The notes beneath the pieces were generated by a model. That model had not been told where the DNA came from. It was given only the letters and a program-made list of their open reading frames with translations, and made no database searches. From assembly GCA_020345785.1 (NCBI GenBank), contig CP070771.1, positions 5,208,838 to 5,232,488 on the forward strand: a stretch of DNA of 23,651 bases, written 5' to 3'. This stretch comes from Desulfobacterales bacterium (lineage in GTDB: Bacteria; Desulfobacterota; Desulfobacteria; Desulfobacterales; JAFDCJ01). The translations under genes were made by a program, and so were the position numbers. Shown in pieces: positions 1 through 7,581 of the stretch; the first letter of the stretch is position 1, and each line of letters starts with the position of its first letter.

Positions 1-928
1 CTCCGGTAAAGACGCCTTCTTTTTCGTACTCCTCAATGGAACGAGGGGAACGATCTTGCAGTGAAATTTTTTCAACAAATTCATCGATCTCCTTTTGCTG
101 GGGAGTTCCTCTGGAGAGCTTTGACACCAACGGATGTTCCGGCGCCAGGACCATAAACGTTGCTCCGAAAACCGTATCTTGGCGGGTTGTAAATACCGGG
201 ATCACATCATCCTGGTTTTCAACGGCAAAGTTGATTTGAGCCCCGACGCTTTTGCCGATCCAGTTCTTTTGCATGGTGATCACCTTTTCGGGCCAGCCCG
301 GCAGTTTGTCGCAGTAAATCAGGAGATCGTCCGCATAGTCGGATATTTTAAAAAACCATTGCCAGAGTTGCTTCTGACGAACCTGTCGGCCGCATCGCCA
401 GCACAGGCCGGCTTCGACCTGTTCATTGGCCAATACTGTCTGACAATCCTCACACCAGTTGACAAATGATTCTTTCCGATAGGCCATCCCTTTTTGGTAC
501 ATTTGCAGGAACAACCACTGTTCCCAGCGATAGTATTCGGGGGTGCATGTAGCAATTTCTCTATCCCAGTCGTAACTGAAACCCAGACGCTTAAGCTGTT
601 TGCGCATGGCATCGATATTGGCATAGGTCCATTTGGCCGGATGGGTCTTATTGGCAATGGCGGCATTTTCGGCCGGCATACCAAAAGCATCCCATCCCAT
701 TGGATGGAGAACATTAAATCCTCGCATACGCTTATAACGGGCTACCACATCACCGATGGTGTAGTTGCGAACATGTCCCATATGAATCTTACCTGACGGA
801 TATGGAAACATTTCAAGCAGATAGTATTTCGGTTGCCCGGGAACTTCGTTTGCATTAAACAAATGCCAGGCTTCCCATTTTTTTTGCCACTTGGTTTCAA
901 TTGCTTCAGGGGAGTATTTCTCTTCCAT
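1..928 (-). CDS. leuS: Leucyl-tRNA synthetase, N-terminal part (cut by window edge)
   Basis: This enzyme charges tRNA-Leu with leucine in the cytoplasm. About 309 codons are visible; the 3' end lies beyond position 1. Reading from the ATG at 928-926, the class I signature is HMGH at residues 49-52. A Cys-rich zinc-binding insertion (CEDC followed by CWRC) comes next, and the start of the CP1 editing domain has TTRQDT at residues 247-252. These positions coincide with the E. coli LeuRS numbering as I remember it, which supports the start. The editing motif has Gln where the textbook form has Pro (TTRPDT). An AGAGG Shine-Dalgarno lies about 11 nt before the ATG. The gene diverges from rng. The frame has no stop and looks intact. 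The family is certain. Confidence 0.97.
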   Translation of the reverse strand, partial: MEEKYSPEAIETKWQKKWEAWHLFNANEVPGQPKYYLLEMFPYPSGKIHMGHVRNYTIGDVVARYKRMRGFNVLHPMGWDAFGMPAENAAIANKTHPAKWTYANIDAMRKQLKRLGFSYDWDREIATCTPEYYRWEQWLFLQMYQKGMAYRKESFVNWCEDCQTVLANEQVEAGLCWRCGRQVRQKQLWQWFFKISDYADDLLIYCDKLPGWPEKVITMQKNWIGKSVGAQINFAVENQDDVIPVFTTRQDTVFGATFMVLAPEHPLVSKLSRGTPQQKEIDEFVEKISLQDRSPRSIEEYEKEGVFTG

Positions 929-988
929 CACTTGTTTTTTCCTCTGTTCAAATGTTCAGATTTTAACCGATCGAATTTCCTTTTCAGC

Positions 989-994
989 ATTATA
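989..994 (-). promoter_or_regulatory. Candidate -10 box for leuS
   Basis: A perfect TATAAT reads on the minus strand here, about 60 nt before the leuS start, in an AT-rich divergent intergenic region. No good -35 hexamer sits 16-18 nt upstream of it, so the call rests on the -10 box and its location alone. Confidence 0.35.
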
Positions 995-1107
995 TTGTTT
1001 TAACTCCAAAACTCGTTAAAGAAAAGCTTTAAATTTCAAAATATAATAAAAACAGCCGATCATCGCGAAATCTGGCCGTCGGCAACATGGCATCAGCCAA
1101 AAATCGT

Positions 1108-1136
1108 TTGACTTGTATCTAACAATTTAATATTCA
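1108..1136 (+). promoter_or_regulatory. Sigma-70 type promoter for rng
   Basis: TTGACT (1108-1113), a 17-nt spacer and TATTCA (1131-1136) match the vegetative promoter consensus at 5/6 and 4/6. The predicted start near 1143 gives an AT-rich leader of about 65 nt before rng. The rest of the 929-1209 gap shows no gene. Confidence 0.55.
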
Positions 1137-1209
1137 AGCAAATAGACACATATTATCAATCAGTTTATTATTATTATCTCTTTTATACCCAGTGCAAGGA
1201 TAAAAATTT

Positions 1210-2673
1210 ATGAGTATAAAAATATTGGTGAATGCAATCGACCCTGAAGAATGCAGGGTCGCAACGGTCAAGAACAACAAACTTGAAGAGTTTCGCATTG
1301 AAAGCAGCTTAAAGGAGATCACTCACGGCAATATATATAAAGGTGTCATCTCCCGCATCGAACCCGGTCTGCAGGCCGTATTTGTCGATTACGGTGCGGA
1401 GCGTCACGGTTTTCTGCAAAGAAATGAAATTCACAGCGATTACTTTAGGGACCCCGAAGACGGTCAGCAATCCATCGACAGACTGGTCAAACGTGGACAG
1501 GAATTGATGGTGCAGGTTATCAAAGATCCTTTCATGAAAAAGGGGGCGATGCTGACCACCTACATTTCTTTACCAGGAAGGTATCTGGTTCTAAGGCCGG
1601 GCAGCGATAACCGGGGGGTTTCACGCAAAATCGAAAATGATGAGGAGCGCCAGCGTCTGAAGGAGATTATAACCAAGTTAAAAATCCCCGAGGACTATGG
1701 AATTATCGTGCGCACGGTGGCCGAAAATACCAGCAAAACAGTCCTGTCAAAAGATTTAACCTACCTGTTTCGCTTGTGGAAAACAATCAAGGACAGCGTG
1801 ATGAAAGTGAAGGCCCCCGCCCTGCTCTACAAAGAACGCCATCTGGTCGTACGCTCAATAAGAGACTCCTTTATTCCTGATGTGGCCGAGATTCTGATTG
1901 ATGACGCCACCGTATTCAATGAAGTGCGAGAATTTATTAAGCTTTTTTCGCGCAGACACGACAAAATCGTCAAGCACTATAAAGGAGCCAAACCTATTTT
2001 TTCCAAGTTTCAGCTCGAAGATCAAATCGCTTCGATATTTGAAAGCCGAGTCGGTTTGAAATCCGGCGGAACCCTTGTCATTGAGCAAACCGAGGCCATG
2101 GTTTCAGTGGATGTTAATTCCGGCAAATCGACCCATGAAAAATCCATTGAGCAAACGGCATTTCAAACCAACCTGGAGGCAGCCGAAGAAATTGCGCGTC
2201 AGCTCCGGTTAAGGGATCTGGGCGGATTAATCGTCGTTGACTTTATTGACATGAAGGATTCCAAGCATCGATCGGAAGTTGAACGCTGCCTGAGGCAATT
2301 CGTAAAAGAAGACAAGGCGCGAACGAAGGTCGGCAAAATTTCCCGCTTTGGATTGCTGGAAATGTCGCGGCAGCGCATCCGCCCCTCGATCGAATTCGGC
2401 AGTTACCTGCCCTGTAAATATTGTCAGGGCAAAGGTTTAGTTCCATCTGCCGAGACGCTGGGCATCGGTTTTCTCCGCAAACTGAGCCTCGAAACGCTCA
2501 AAGAAAAAGCCAAGCGGGTCAAGGGGATCGTGCCCGTGGATGTGGCTGAATATCTTTTGAATAAAAAACGTCGGGAGATTGTTGATCTGGAAATTAGGCG
2601 TGAGCTCAATGTGGAAATTGAAGGCGATCATTCCATGGTGCCGGGAGACAGCAAGATTATTTGTGGCGAGTAA
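1210..2673 (+). CDS. rng: Ribonuclease G (RNase E/G family)
   Basis: This endoribonuclease cuts single-stranded RNA with 5'-monophosphate preference and takes part in rRNA maturation and mRNA decay. The 487-residue length is that of RNase G (E. coli about 489), without the long scaffold tail of RNase E. An S1-like domain spans roughly residues 37-125. The catalytic aspartates are D301 (in SVDVNSGK) and D344 (in IVVDFIDM), matching D303 and D346 of E. coli RNase E. The zinc-link cysteines C402 and C405 lie in CKYCQGKG, which supports a Zn-bridged dimer. An AAGGA at 1196-1200 sits 9 nt before the ATG. It is followed by a 158-nt gap that contains a separate promoter, so yajC can be expressed independently. 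Confidence 0.96.
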   Translation: MSIKILVNAIDPEECRVATVKNNKLEEFRIESSLKEITHGNIYKGVISRIEPGLQAVFVDYGAERHGFLQRNEIHSDYFRDPEDGQQSIDRLVKRGQELMVQVIKDPFMKKGAMLTTYISLPGRYLVLRPGSDNRGVSRKIENDEERQRLKEIITKLKIPEDYGIIVRTVAENTSKTVLSKDLTYLFRLWKTIKDSVMKVKAPALLYKERHLVVRSIRDSFIPDVAEILIDDATVFNEVREFIKLFSRRHDKIVKHYKGAKPIFSKFQLEDQIASIFESRVGLKSGGTLVIEQTEAMVSVDVNSGKSTHEKSIEQTAFQTNLEAAEEIARQLRLRDLGGLIVVDFIDMKDSKHRSEVERCLRQFVKEDKARTKVGKISRFGLLEMSRQRIRPSIEFGSYLPCKYCQGKGLVPSAETLGIGFLRKLSLETLKEKAKRVKGIVPVDVAEYLLNKKRREIVDLEIRRELNVEIEGDHSMVPGDSKIICGE

Positions 2674-2709
2674 CATTTTCCGCGGGGCGTAAAAAAAATC
2701 AAGAAAGAT

Positions 2710-2738
2710 TTGACGAATTCGATCTTTTGAAGTATATC
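2710..2738 (+). promoter_or_regulatory. Candidate promoter for yajC
   Basis: TTGACG (2710-2715), 17-nt spacer, TATATC (2733-2738): 5/6 and 4/6 matches to the sigma-70 consensus. It lies in the rng-yajC gap, about 95 nt before the yajC start. Confidence 0.5.
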
Positions 2739-2831
2739 ATCGTGATTTTAAAAAATAGATGATTACGTTAATTCTGACCGAATAATGAATGGATTAACAC
2801 ATCTTGCACTAACCCGGAAGGAGGAAATGTC

Positions 2832-3170
2832 TTGTTTGATATAGCATATGCATTGGGCACAGGGGGCACCGGAGGCGAAGGCGCCGGTGGTTTCGCAGGC
2901 TTTATCCCGCTAATTTTGATGTTTGTCATTTTTTATTTTTTATTGATCCGGCCCCAGCAAAAGAGGACAAAAGAGCACCGCCAGATGATCTCCAATCTTA
3001 AAAAAGGCGATCGTATCATTACCAGCGGCGGTATCCACGGCCGCATTACGGGAATGGATGAAACCACGTTGACAGTCGAAATTGCCGACAAGGTTCGCGT
3101 AAAAGTCGCCCGCGGCAATGTATCGAACCTGGCTCAGCCGGCATCCCAAAGTCAACCGGAAAAAAAATAA
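2832..3170 (+). CDS. yajC: Preprotein translocase accessory subunit YajC
   Basis: YajC is the small inner-membrane partner of the SecDF complex that assists Sec-dependent export. The 112-residue protein has a Gly-rich N-terminus, one membrane segment at about residues 23-40 (PLILMFVIFYFLLI) followed by the family signature RPQQKR, then a cytoplasmic domain with GDRIITSGGIHGRI. The start codon is TTG: a strong AAGGAGG (2818-2824) lies exactly 7 nt before it. The nearer ATG at 2827 would be too close to that site and runs into a stop after five codons. yajC precedes secD and secF, as in most bacteria, though here 351 nt separate it from secD. Confidence 0.95.
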   Translation: MFDIAYALGTGGTGGEGAGGFAGFIPLILMFVIFYFLLIRPQQKRTKEHRQMISNLKKGDRIITSGGIHGRITGMDETTLTVEIADKVRVKVARGNVSNLAQPASQSQPEKK

Positions 3171-3192
3171 TCCGTAAATGATGGATTCCCAA

Positions 3193-3220
3193 TTGGTTTC
3201 TGAAACAATTGGGGTATAAT
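3193..3220 (+). promoter_or_regulatory. Weak candidate promoter after yajC
   Basis: A perfect TATAAT (3215-3220) follows TTGGTT (3193-3198) with a 16-nt spacer. The -35 is poor, and the site overlaps a small hairpin (3189-3212, about 10 bp with one bulge). If used, it would transcribe the palindrome at 3242-3375. Confidence 0.3.
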
Positions 3221-3241
3221 AAGGGTTAATAACAAAACCTC

Positions 3242-3375
3242 AGCCCCATACAATTTCGTTAAATGGTGGCGCGTTAAATTGCTCACGGTGGGTAAATCGA
3301 TTTAAGTTCCCGCTGGCTCACCGATTACCTCGCTGCAATGTAACCGCCGAGCCATTTGACAAATTTTCTGGGGCT
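3242..3375. repeat. Nested imperfect 134-bp palindrome upstream of secD
   Basis: Seven paired blocks nest in order: AGCCCCA (3242) with TGGGGCT (3369); AATTT (3252) with AAATT (3361); AAATGG (3261) with CCATTT (3352); GGCG (3268) with CGCC (3345); TTAaATTGC (3274) with GCAATgTAA (3335); CGGTG (3286) with CACCG (3319); TAAAT (3293) with ATTTA at the tip. It has no reading frame of note and no flanking target duplication that I can see. It could be a structured RNA, a DNA cruciform or a palindromic non-autonomous element. The rest of the 351-nt yajC-secD gap holds only promoters and the secD leader. Confidence 0.6.
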
Positions 3376-3385
3376 TTCGTATGAT
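3356..3385 (+). promoter_or_regulatory. Strong sigma-70 promoter for secD-secF
   Basis: TTGACA (3356-3361, 6/6), an 18-nt spacer and TATGAT (3380-3385, 5/6). Transcription would start near 3392, leaving a leader of about 130 nt. The -35 hexamer lies in the right arm of the palindrome at 3242-3375, so extrusion or binding there could affect promoter use. Confidence 0.65.
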
Positions 3386-3521
3386 CATTGCAGACAACCG
3401 GTGTTTTGACGGGTGAAGCGGCCGACGCAATCAAAAGACGGATGATTCACAACCAACCCGCCGGATAGTCGAAACTGTATCTTAAAATCGGATCCACAAC
3501 CCAAAAGAAGGAAAAAGATCA

Positions 3522-5099
3522 TTGAAGAATATTTCATGGAAATTGGTTTTAGTGCTTGTCGTTGTCGTAGCGGCGATCATTTATATTCTTCCAACCCTGA
3601 GGCCCAATCTCTGGCCGCACAAAAAAATCAACCTCGGTCTTGATCTTCAGGGCGGCATGCACCTGGTATTGGAAGTGGACTCGGGAAAAGCTGTTGAAAG
3701 CACCGTCGAGCGTATTTCTCAGGAAATCCGGGAAATGTTGAAAAAAAAGAACATCCGGCACGTTACGGCGGATGTAATCGATGGGACCAGGATATCCACC
3801 CAGGTCAAAAACGAGGAAAACATCGAAAAATTCAAAGCGCTGCTTGATGATGATTTTAGAGACCTGCGGAAGATTTCGGAAAAAAGGAACGACGGTAACC
3901 TCTCGATCATTTTGAGCCTTACCGATAACGACCGCGATCATATAGAAAAACTGGCTGTTGACCAGGCCCTTGAAACCATCCGCAATCGTATTGATCAGTT
4001 CGGTGTCGCCGAACCGGATATTCGACGTCAGGGTGAGAATCGAATTTTAATTCAGCTGCCCGGTATTAAAGACACTGAAAGAGCCAAGGATCTGATCGGA
4101 AAAACTGCACTGTTGGAATTTAAGCTGGTCGATGATACCTATTCAATCGATGATGCACTCAAGGGCAATGTCCCGCCGGGAACCGAAATTCTCTACAAAG
4201 TTGAAGAAAATCCTGAAACCCAGCGGACGCTGAAAACGCCCTTTCTCCTCAGTAAAAGAACCTTGTTGACGGGTGCCTACCTGACGGACGCGCGGGTTCA
4301 AATTGACTCACAATTCAATGAACCCTATGTCTCCATTGATTTTGATAAAAAAGGCGCGCGCCTATTTGAAAGAATCACCGGAGATAATGTGAACAAGCGG
4401 CTGGCCATTGTGCTGGACCAAAATGTCTATTCGGCTCCGGTTATCCAGGAGAAAATTGCCGGCGGTCAGGCACGCATCACCGGACGTTTTACCACTGAAG
4501 AAGCGCGTGATCTTGCCATCGTGCTGCGTGCCGGTGCCTTGCCGGCACCGGTAAATATACTCGAAGAACGGTCTGTGGGCCCTTCGCTGGGTGCCGACTC
4601 CATCCGTAAAGGCCTGCTTTCCATGTGTATCGGCGGTTTTCTGGTGGTCGTTTTTATGATCATCTACTATAAATCGGCCGGCCTGATCGCAGACGTTGCG
4701 CTGGTTCTCAACATCATGTTGATCGGCGCCGGGTTGGCCGGCTTCCAGGCCACCCTGACGCTGCCGGGAATTGCCGGAATAATTCTGACTATCGGCATGG
4801 CTGTGGATGCCAACGTGATCATATTTGAACGCGTCAGAGAGGAATTAGCCTTGGGCCGAACACCGCGGGCAGCCATTGACGCCGGCTATAACCGCGCCAC
4901 ACTGACCATTTTGGATGCCAATGTAACGACCCTGATTGCTGCTGTCGTGCTTTTCCAGTTTGGTACCGGACCGATCAAGGGATTTGCGGTGACCTTGAGC
5001 CTGGGTGTTATTGCCAGTCTGTTTACCGCCCTGATTCTGTCGCGGTTGATCTTTGATTATCTCCTGATGTACCGCCAGGCGAAAACATTGAGTATATAA
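3522..5099 (+). CDS. secD: Protein translocase subunit SecD
   Basis: SecD and SecF form an RND-type, proton-driven inner-membrane complex that pulls exported proteins out of SecYEG. The 525-residue protein has a first membrane helix at about residues 6-26 and the motif GLDLQGGMHL just after it. A large periplasmic domain includes TIRNRIDQFGVAEPDI and ILIQLPGI. Five clustered C-terminal helices start near VGPSLGADSIRKG and include GMAVDANVIIFERVREE. The start is TTG, with AAGGA (3508-3512) 9 nt before it; the next in-frame ATG would remove the first helix. secF follows after 60 nt. Confidence 0.97.
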   Translation: MKNISWKLVLVLVVVVAAIIYILPTLRPNLWPHKKINLGLDLQGGMHLVLEVDSGKAVESTVERISQEIREMLKKKNIRHVTADVIDGTRISTQVKNEENIEKFKALLDDDFRDLRKISEKRNDGNLSIILSLTDNDRDHIEKLAVDQALETIRNRIDQFGVAEPDIRRQGENRILIQLPGIKDTERAKDLIGKTALLEFKLVDDTYSIDDALKGNVPPGTEILYKVEENPETQRTLKTPFLLSKRTLLTGAYLTDARVQIDSQFNEPYVSIDFDKKGARLFERITGDNVNKRLAIVLDQNVYSAPVIQEKIAGGQARITGRFTTEEARDLAIVLRAGALPAPVNILEERSVGPSLGADSIRKGLLSMCIGGFLVVVFMIIYYKSAGLIADVALVLNIMLIGAGLAGFQATLTLPGIAGIILTIGMAVDANVIIFERVREELALGRTPRAAIDAGYNRATLTILDANVTTLIAAVVLFQFGTGPIKGFAVTLSLGVIASLFTALILSRLIFDYLLMYRQAKTLSI

Positions 5100-5159
5100 C
5101 GGGCTCTAAGAATTAGAGGCCACAACTGCTAAATTGTCAAACAATCAGAAGGAAGTTAA

Positions 5160-6212
5160 ATGCAATTCATCAGACCGGACGTTAATATAAATTTTATCGG
5201 CAAAAGAAAAATCGCTTTTGGTTTGTCGATCGCGATGATCATCATCAGTATTGGTTCTCTCATCGTGCACGGGGGTCCAAAACTTGGCGTTGATTTCCAG
5301 GGCGGCACCCTGATCCAGGTCAAATTTAAGGCACCGGTTAAAATCGAAGATATAAAAACCGGCATGAAAGACGTCGGAATCGACAAATCCTCCGTGCAGC
5401 AGTTCGGTGAGCAGAAAACCCATGAATATCTGATTCGCACCGACAGTTCGGTGATGACCACCGAAGGTTTCTCGAAGGATATGAAAAAAGCCCTGGACGC
5501 GGAAACCGGCGGCGACGCGGAAATTAGACGGGTGGAAATGGTCGGACCCAAAGTTGGACAGGACTTGCGGGAAAAAGCATTATTCGCCATGTTTTACGCC
5601 CTGTTGTTTATCACCATTTATATATCAGGACGTTTCGAGTTAAAGTGGATTTTAAGCGGCATTATGACGGCGGCTTTAATCGGGGCGGTATATATTTTTA
5701 CGCTGTTTAATGTCAGTATTCCTTTTCTGATTGTTGCGGCTTTAATAGTTTCCATTGTTTTATTCTGGTTTCTTGAGCTCAAATACGCCATGGGCGCCAT
5801 TGTTGCCCTGATCCACGATGTCACCATTACCGTCGGTATCTTTTCCATTTTCGGCAAAGAATTCACTCTGGCAATTATCGCTGCCTTGCTGACCATTATC
5901 GGGTATTCGTTAAACGATACCATTATCGTCTTTGACCGTATCAGGGAAAACTTGCGCAAGTATCACAAAAATCCATTGGGAATCATCTTAAACCGCAGCA
6001 TCAATGAAACGCTCAGCCGCACCATTCTGACATCGGCGACCACCCTTTTTGTGGTGGTCACCCTTTTTGTTCTGGGCGGCGGCATCATACATGATTTTGC
6101 CTTTGCATTGCTCGTAGGAATCGTAGTGGGAACCTACTCGTCCATATTCGTGGCAAGTCCGATTCTTTTGGCCTGGCAGGCGAAGCAATCAAAAAGCAAG
6201 GGCAGATCGTGA
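5160..6212 (+). CDS. secF: Protein translocase subunit SecF
   Basis: SecF is the partner of SecD in the SecDF-YajC export complex. The 350-residue protein is slightly longer than E. coli SecF (about 323). It has an N-terminal helix at about residues 17-36, then GVDFQGGTLIQVKF, the SecF counterpart of the SecD motif. A periplasmic domain follows, then five helices from about residue 138, with GYSLNDTIIVFDRIREN. The C-terminus is short and basic. A GAAGGAAG Shine-Dalgarno sits about 6 nt before the ATG. dprA follows only 16 nt later, so it is probably on the same transcript. Confidence 0.97.
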   Translation: MQFIRPDVNINFIGKRKIAFGLSIAMIIISIGSLIVHGGPKLGVDFQGGTLIQVKFKAPVKIEDIKTGMKDVGIDKSSVQQFGEQKTHEYLIRTDSSVMTTEGFSKDMKKALDAETGGDAEIRRVEMVGPKVGQDLREKALFAMFYALLFITIYISGRFELKWILSGIMTAALIGAVYIFTLFNVSIPFLIVAALIVSIVLFWFLELKYAMGAIVALIHDVTITVGIFSIFGKEFTLAIIAALLTIIGYSLNDTIIVFDRIRENLRKYHKNPLGIILNRSINETLSRTILTSATTLFVVVTLFVLGGGIIHDFAFALLVGIVVGTYSSIFVASPILLAWQAKQSKSKGRS

Positions 6213-6228
6213 ATTAAGATGGGCTGCA

Positions 6229-7341
6229 ATGGATAACATTCTGCCATGGTTTTGTCTTAAAAGTGTACCGGGAGTCGGCAATCTTCTTGGCAAACGTCTG
6301 ATAGATACGTTCAAGTCCGCGCACGAAGTCTTTCAGGCATCCGATGAAGCGCTCCTTCGGGTGGATGGAATCACCGTGCGTCATGTCGCAGCACTAAAAG
6401 CAAATAAAATACCTGAGGGCGTGGTGGCCGAACTGGACCTTGTGGCCCGCAGAGGCTATCACATCGTAACCCTGACGGATCCGGATTATCCTAAACTGTT
6501 ACGTCAAATCCCTGATCCACCACTTTTTCTATACGCTTGTGGCCGGCTCGAAAGTTCTCGCGCAAAAATTGCCGTGGTCGGCTCCAGAAACGCGACCGGT
6601 TACGGTGTGACGACGACCAAAAGTCTGAGCAGCACCCTGGCATCTCTCGGCCTAACCATCGTCAGCGGAATGGCACGCGGCATTGACACCGCCGCTCACG
6701 AAGGTGCGCTGGGGGTTGGCGCAAAAACAATTGCCGTGCTGGGTAGTGGTCTGGAGAGAATTTATCCGGCAGAAAACAAACAACTTTTTCACCGGATTTC
6801 CGAGAGGGGTGCGGTTGTTTCCGAATTTCCATTGATGACGGGACCCGAGGCACATAATTTTCCGATACGCAACCGGATCATTAGCGGCATGTCGCTGGGA
6901 ACTGTCGTTGTGGAGGCCAGCAAAAACAGCGGTTCGTTGATCACCGCCCGCCTGGCCGCCGAGCAAAATCGTGAAGTATTTGCAGTACCCGGCAGTATTC
7001 AGTCATTCAAAAGCATTGGGACGCATACGCTTATAAAACAGGGGGCTAAACTGGTAGAACATGCCCAAGATATCATCGAGGAACTTACCCCGATCATCCG
7101 GCTTGACAAGCGCCCAGCGCGTCTCAACCCGAACAGGGTTGAGGAAATAAAGATTGAGCTGACGGATGAAGAAAGCCGGGTATTTGAAGCTTTAGGACCG
7201 TATCCAATCCACATCGACGATCTGGTCAGAAAAATCTCCATGGGACCCGGCAAATTATCCAGCATTTTATTACAATTAGAGCTCGCCGGACTGGTACGGC
7301 AATCACCCGGTAAGTACTTTAACGTCTCGCCTAAGCCGTAA
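6229..7341 (+). CDS. dprA: DNA-processing protein DprA (Smf)
   Basis: DprA binds incoming single-stranded DNA and loads RecA during natural transformation; it is also conserved in bacteria not known to be competent. The 370-residue protein has a helix-hairpin-helix-like N-terminus (about residues 1-60; VPGVGNLLGKRL) and a central Rossmann-like domain with VVGSRNATGYG, then SGMARGIDTAAHEGAL and GSGLERIYPAENKQLF. A C-terminal winged helix covers about 305-365. This full three-part architecture is that of longer family members. It begins 16 nt after secF. Only 240 nt without any gene separate it from topA, a neighbour it often has. Confidence 0.96.
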   Translation: MDNILPWFCLKSVPGVGNLLGKRLIDTFKSAHEVFQASDEALLRVDGITVRHVAALKANKIPEGVVAELDLVARRGYHIVTLTDPDYPKLLRQIPDPPLFLYACGRLESSRAKIAVVGSRNATGYGVTTTKSLSSTLASLGLTIVSGMARGIDTAAHEGALGVGAKTIAVLGSGLERIYPAENKQLFHRISERGAVVSEFPLMTGPEAHNFPIRNRIISGMSLGTVVVEASKNSGSLITARLAAEQNREVFAVPGSIQSFKSIGTHTLIKQGAKLVEHAQDIIEELTPIIRLDKRPARLNPNRVEEIKIELTDEESRVFEALGPYPIHIDDLVRKISMGPGKLSSILLQLELAGLVRQSPGKYFNVSPKP

Positions 7342-7581
7342 AAGCCGACAGGAGCGAAGCGCAATTTCCGGTTTAGCAAGGAAACCAAAAGGATAAGTAT
7401 AGGCAAAAATATCTGCCCAGCTATTGACAACATACAACCGGCAATTAGTTTTTACAGGCCTAAAGTTTTTTGTCTGTCACCCGATGATATCAAATAGTCG
7501 TCCTGAAGGCTGATACAGTAATGATTTTTTACTTCATGGGAAAAATTTGACAGCTTACCAGAATTGACGCGAGGATGAACT

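Noticed and set aside
181..190. TTRQDT in the LeuRS editing domain as a defect
   Set aside because: The threonines, Arg and Asp are kept. Gln for Pro appears compatible with other bacterial LeuRS text that I recall, so it is only noted as a variant.
2827..2841. ATG at 2827 as the yajC start
   Set aside because: It is in another frame and stops after five codons; the TTG at 2832 is correctly spaced from AAGGAGG.
7424..7453. TTGACA at 7424 as a topA promoter
   Set aside because: No acceptable -10 hexamer lies 16-18 nt downstream. A second TTGACA at 7547 also lacks one and would overlap the Shine-Dalgarno region.
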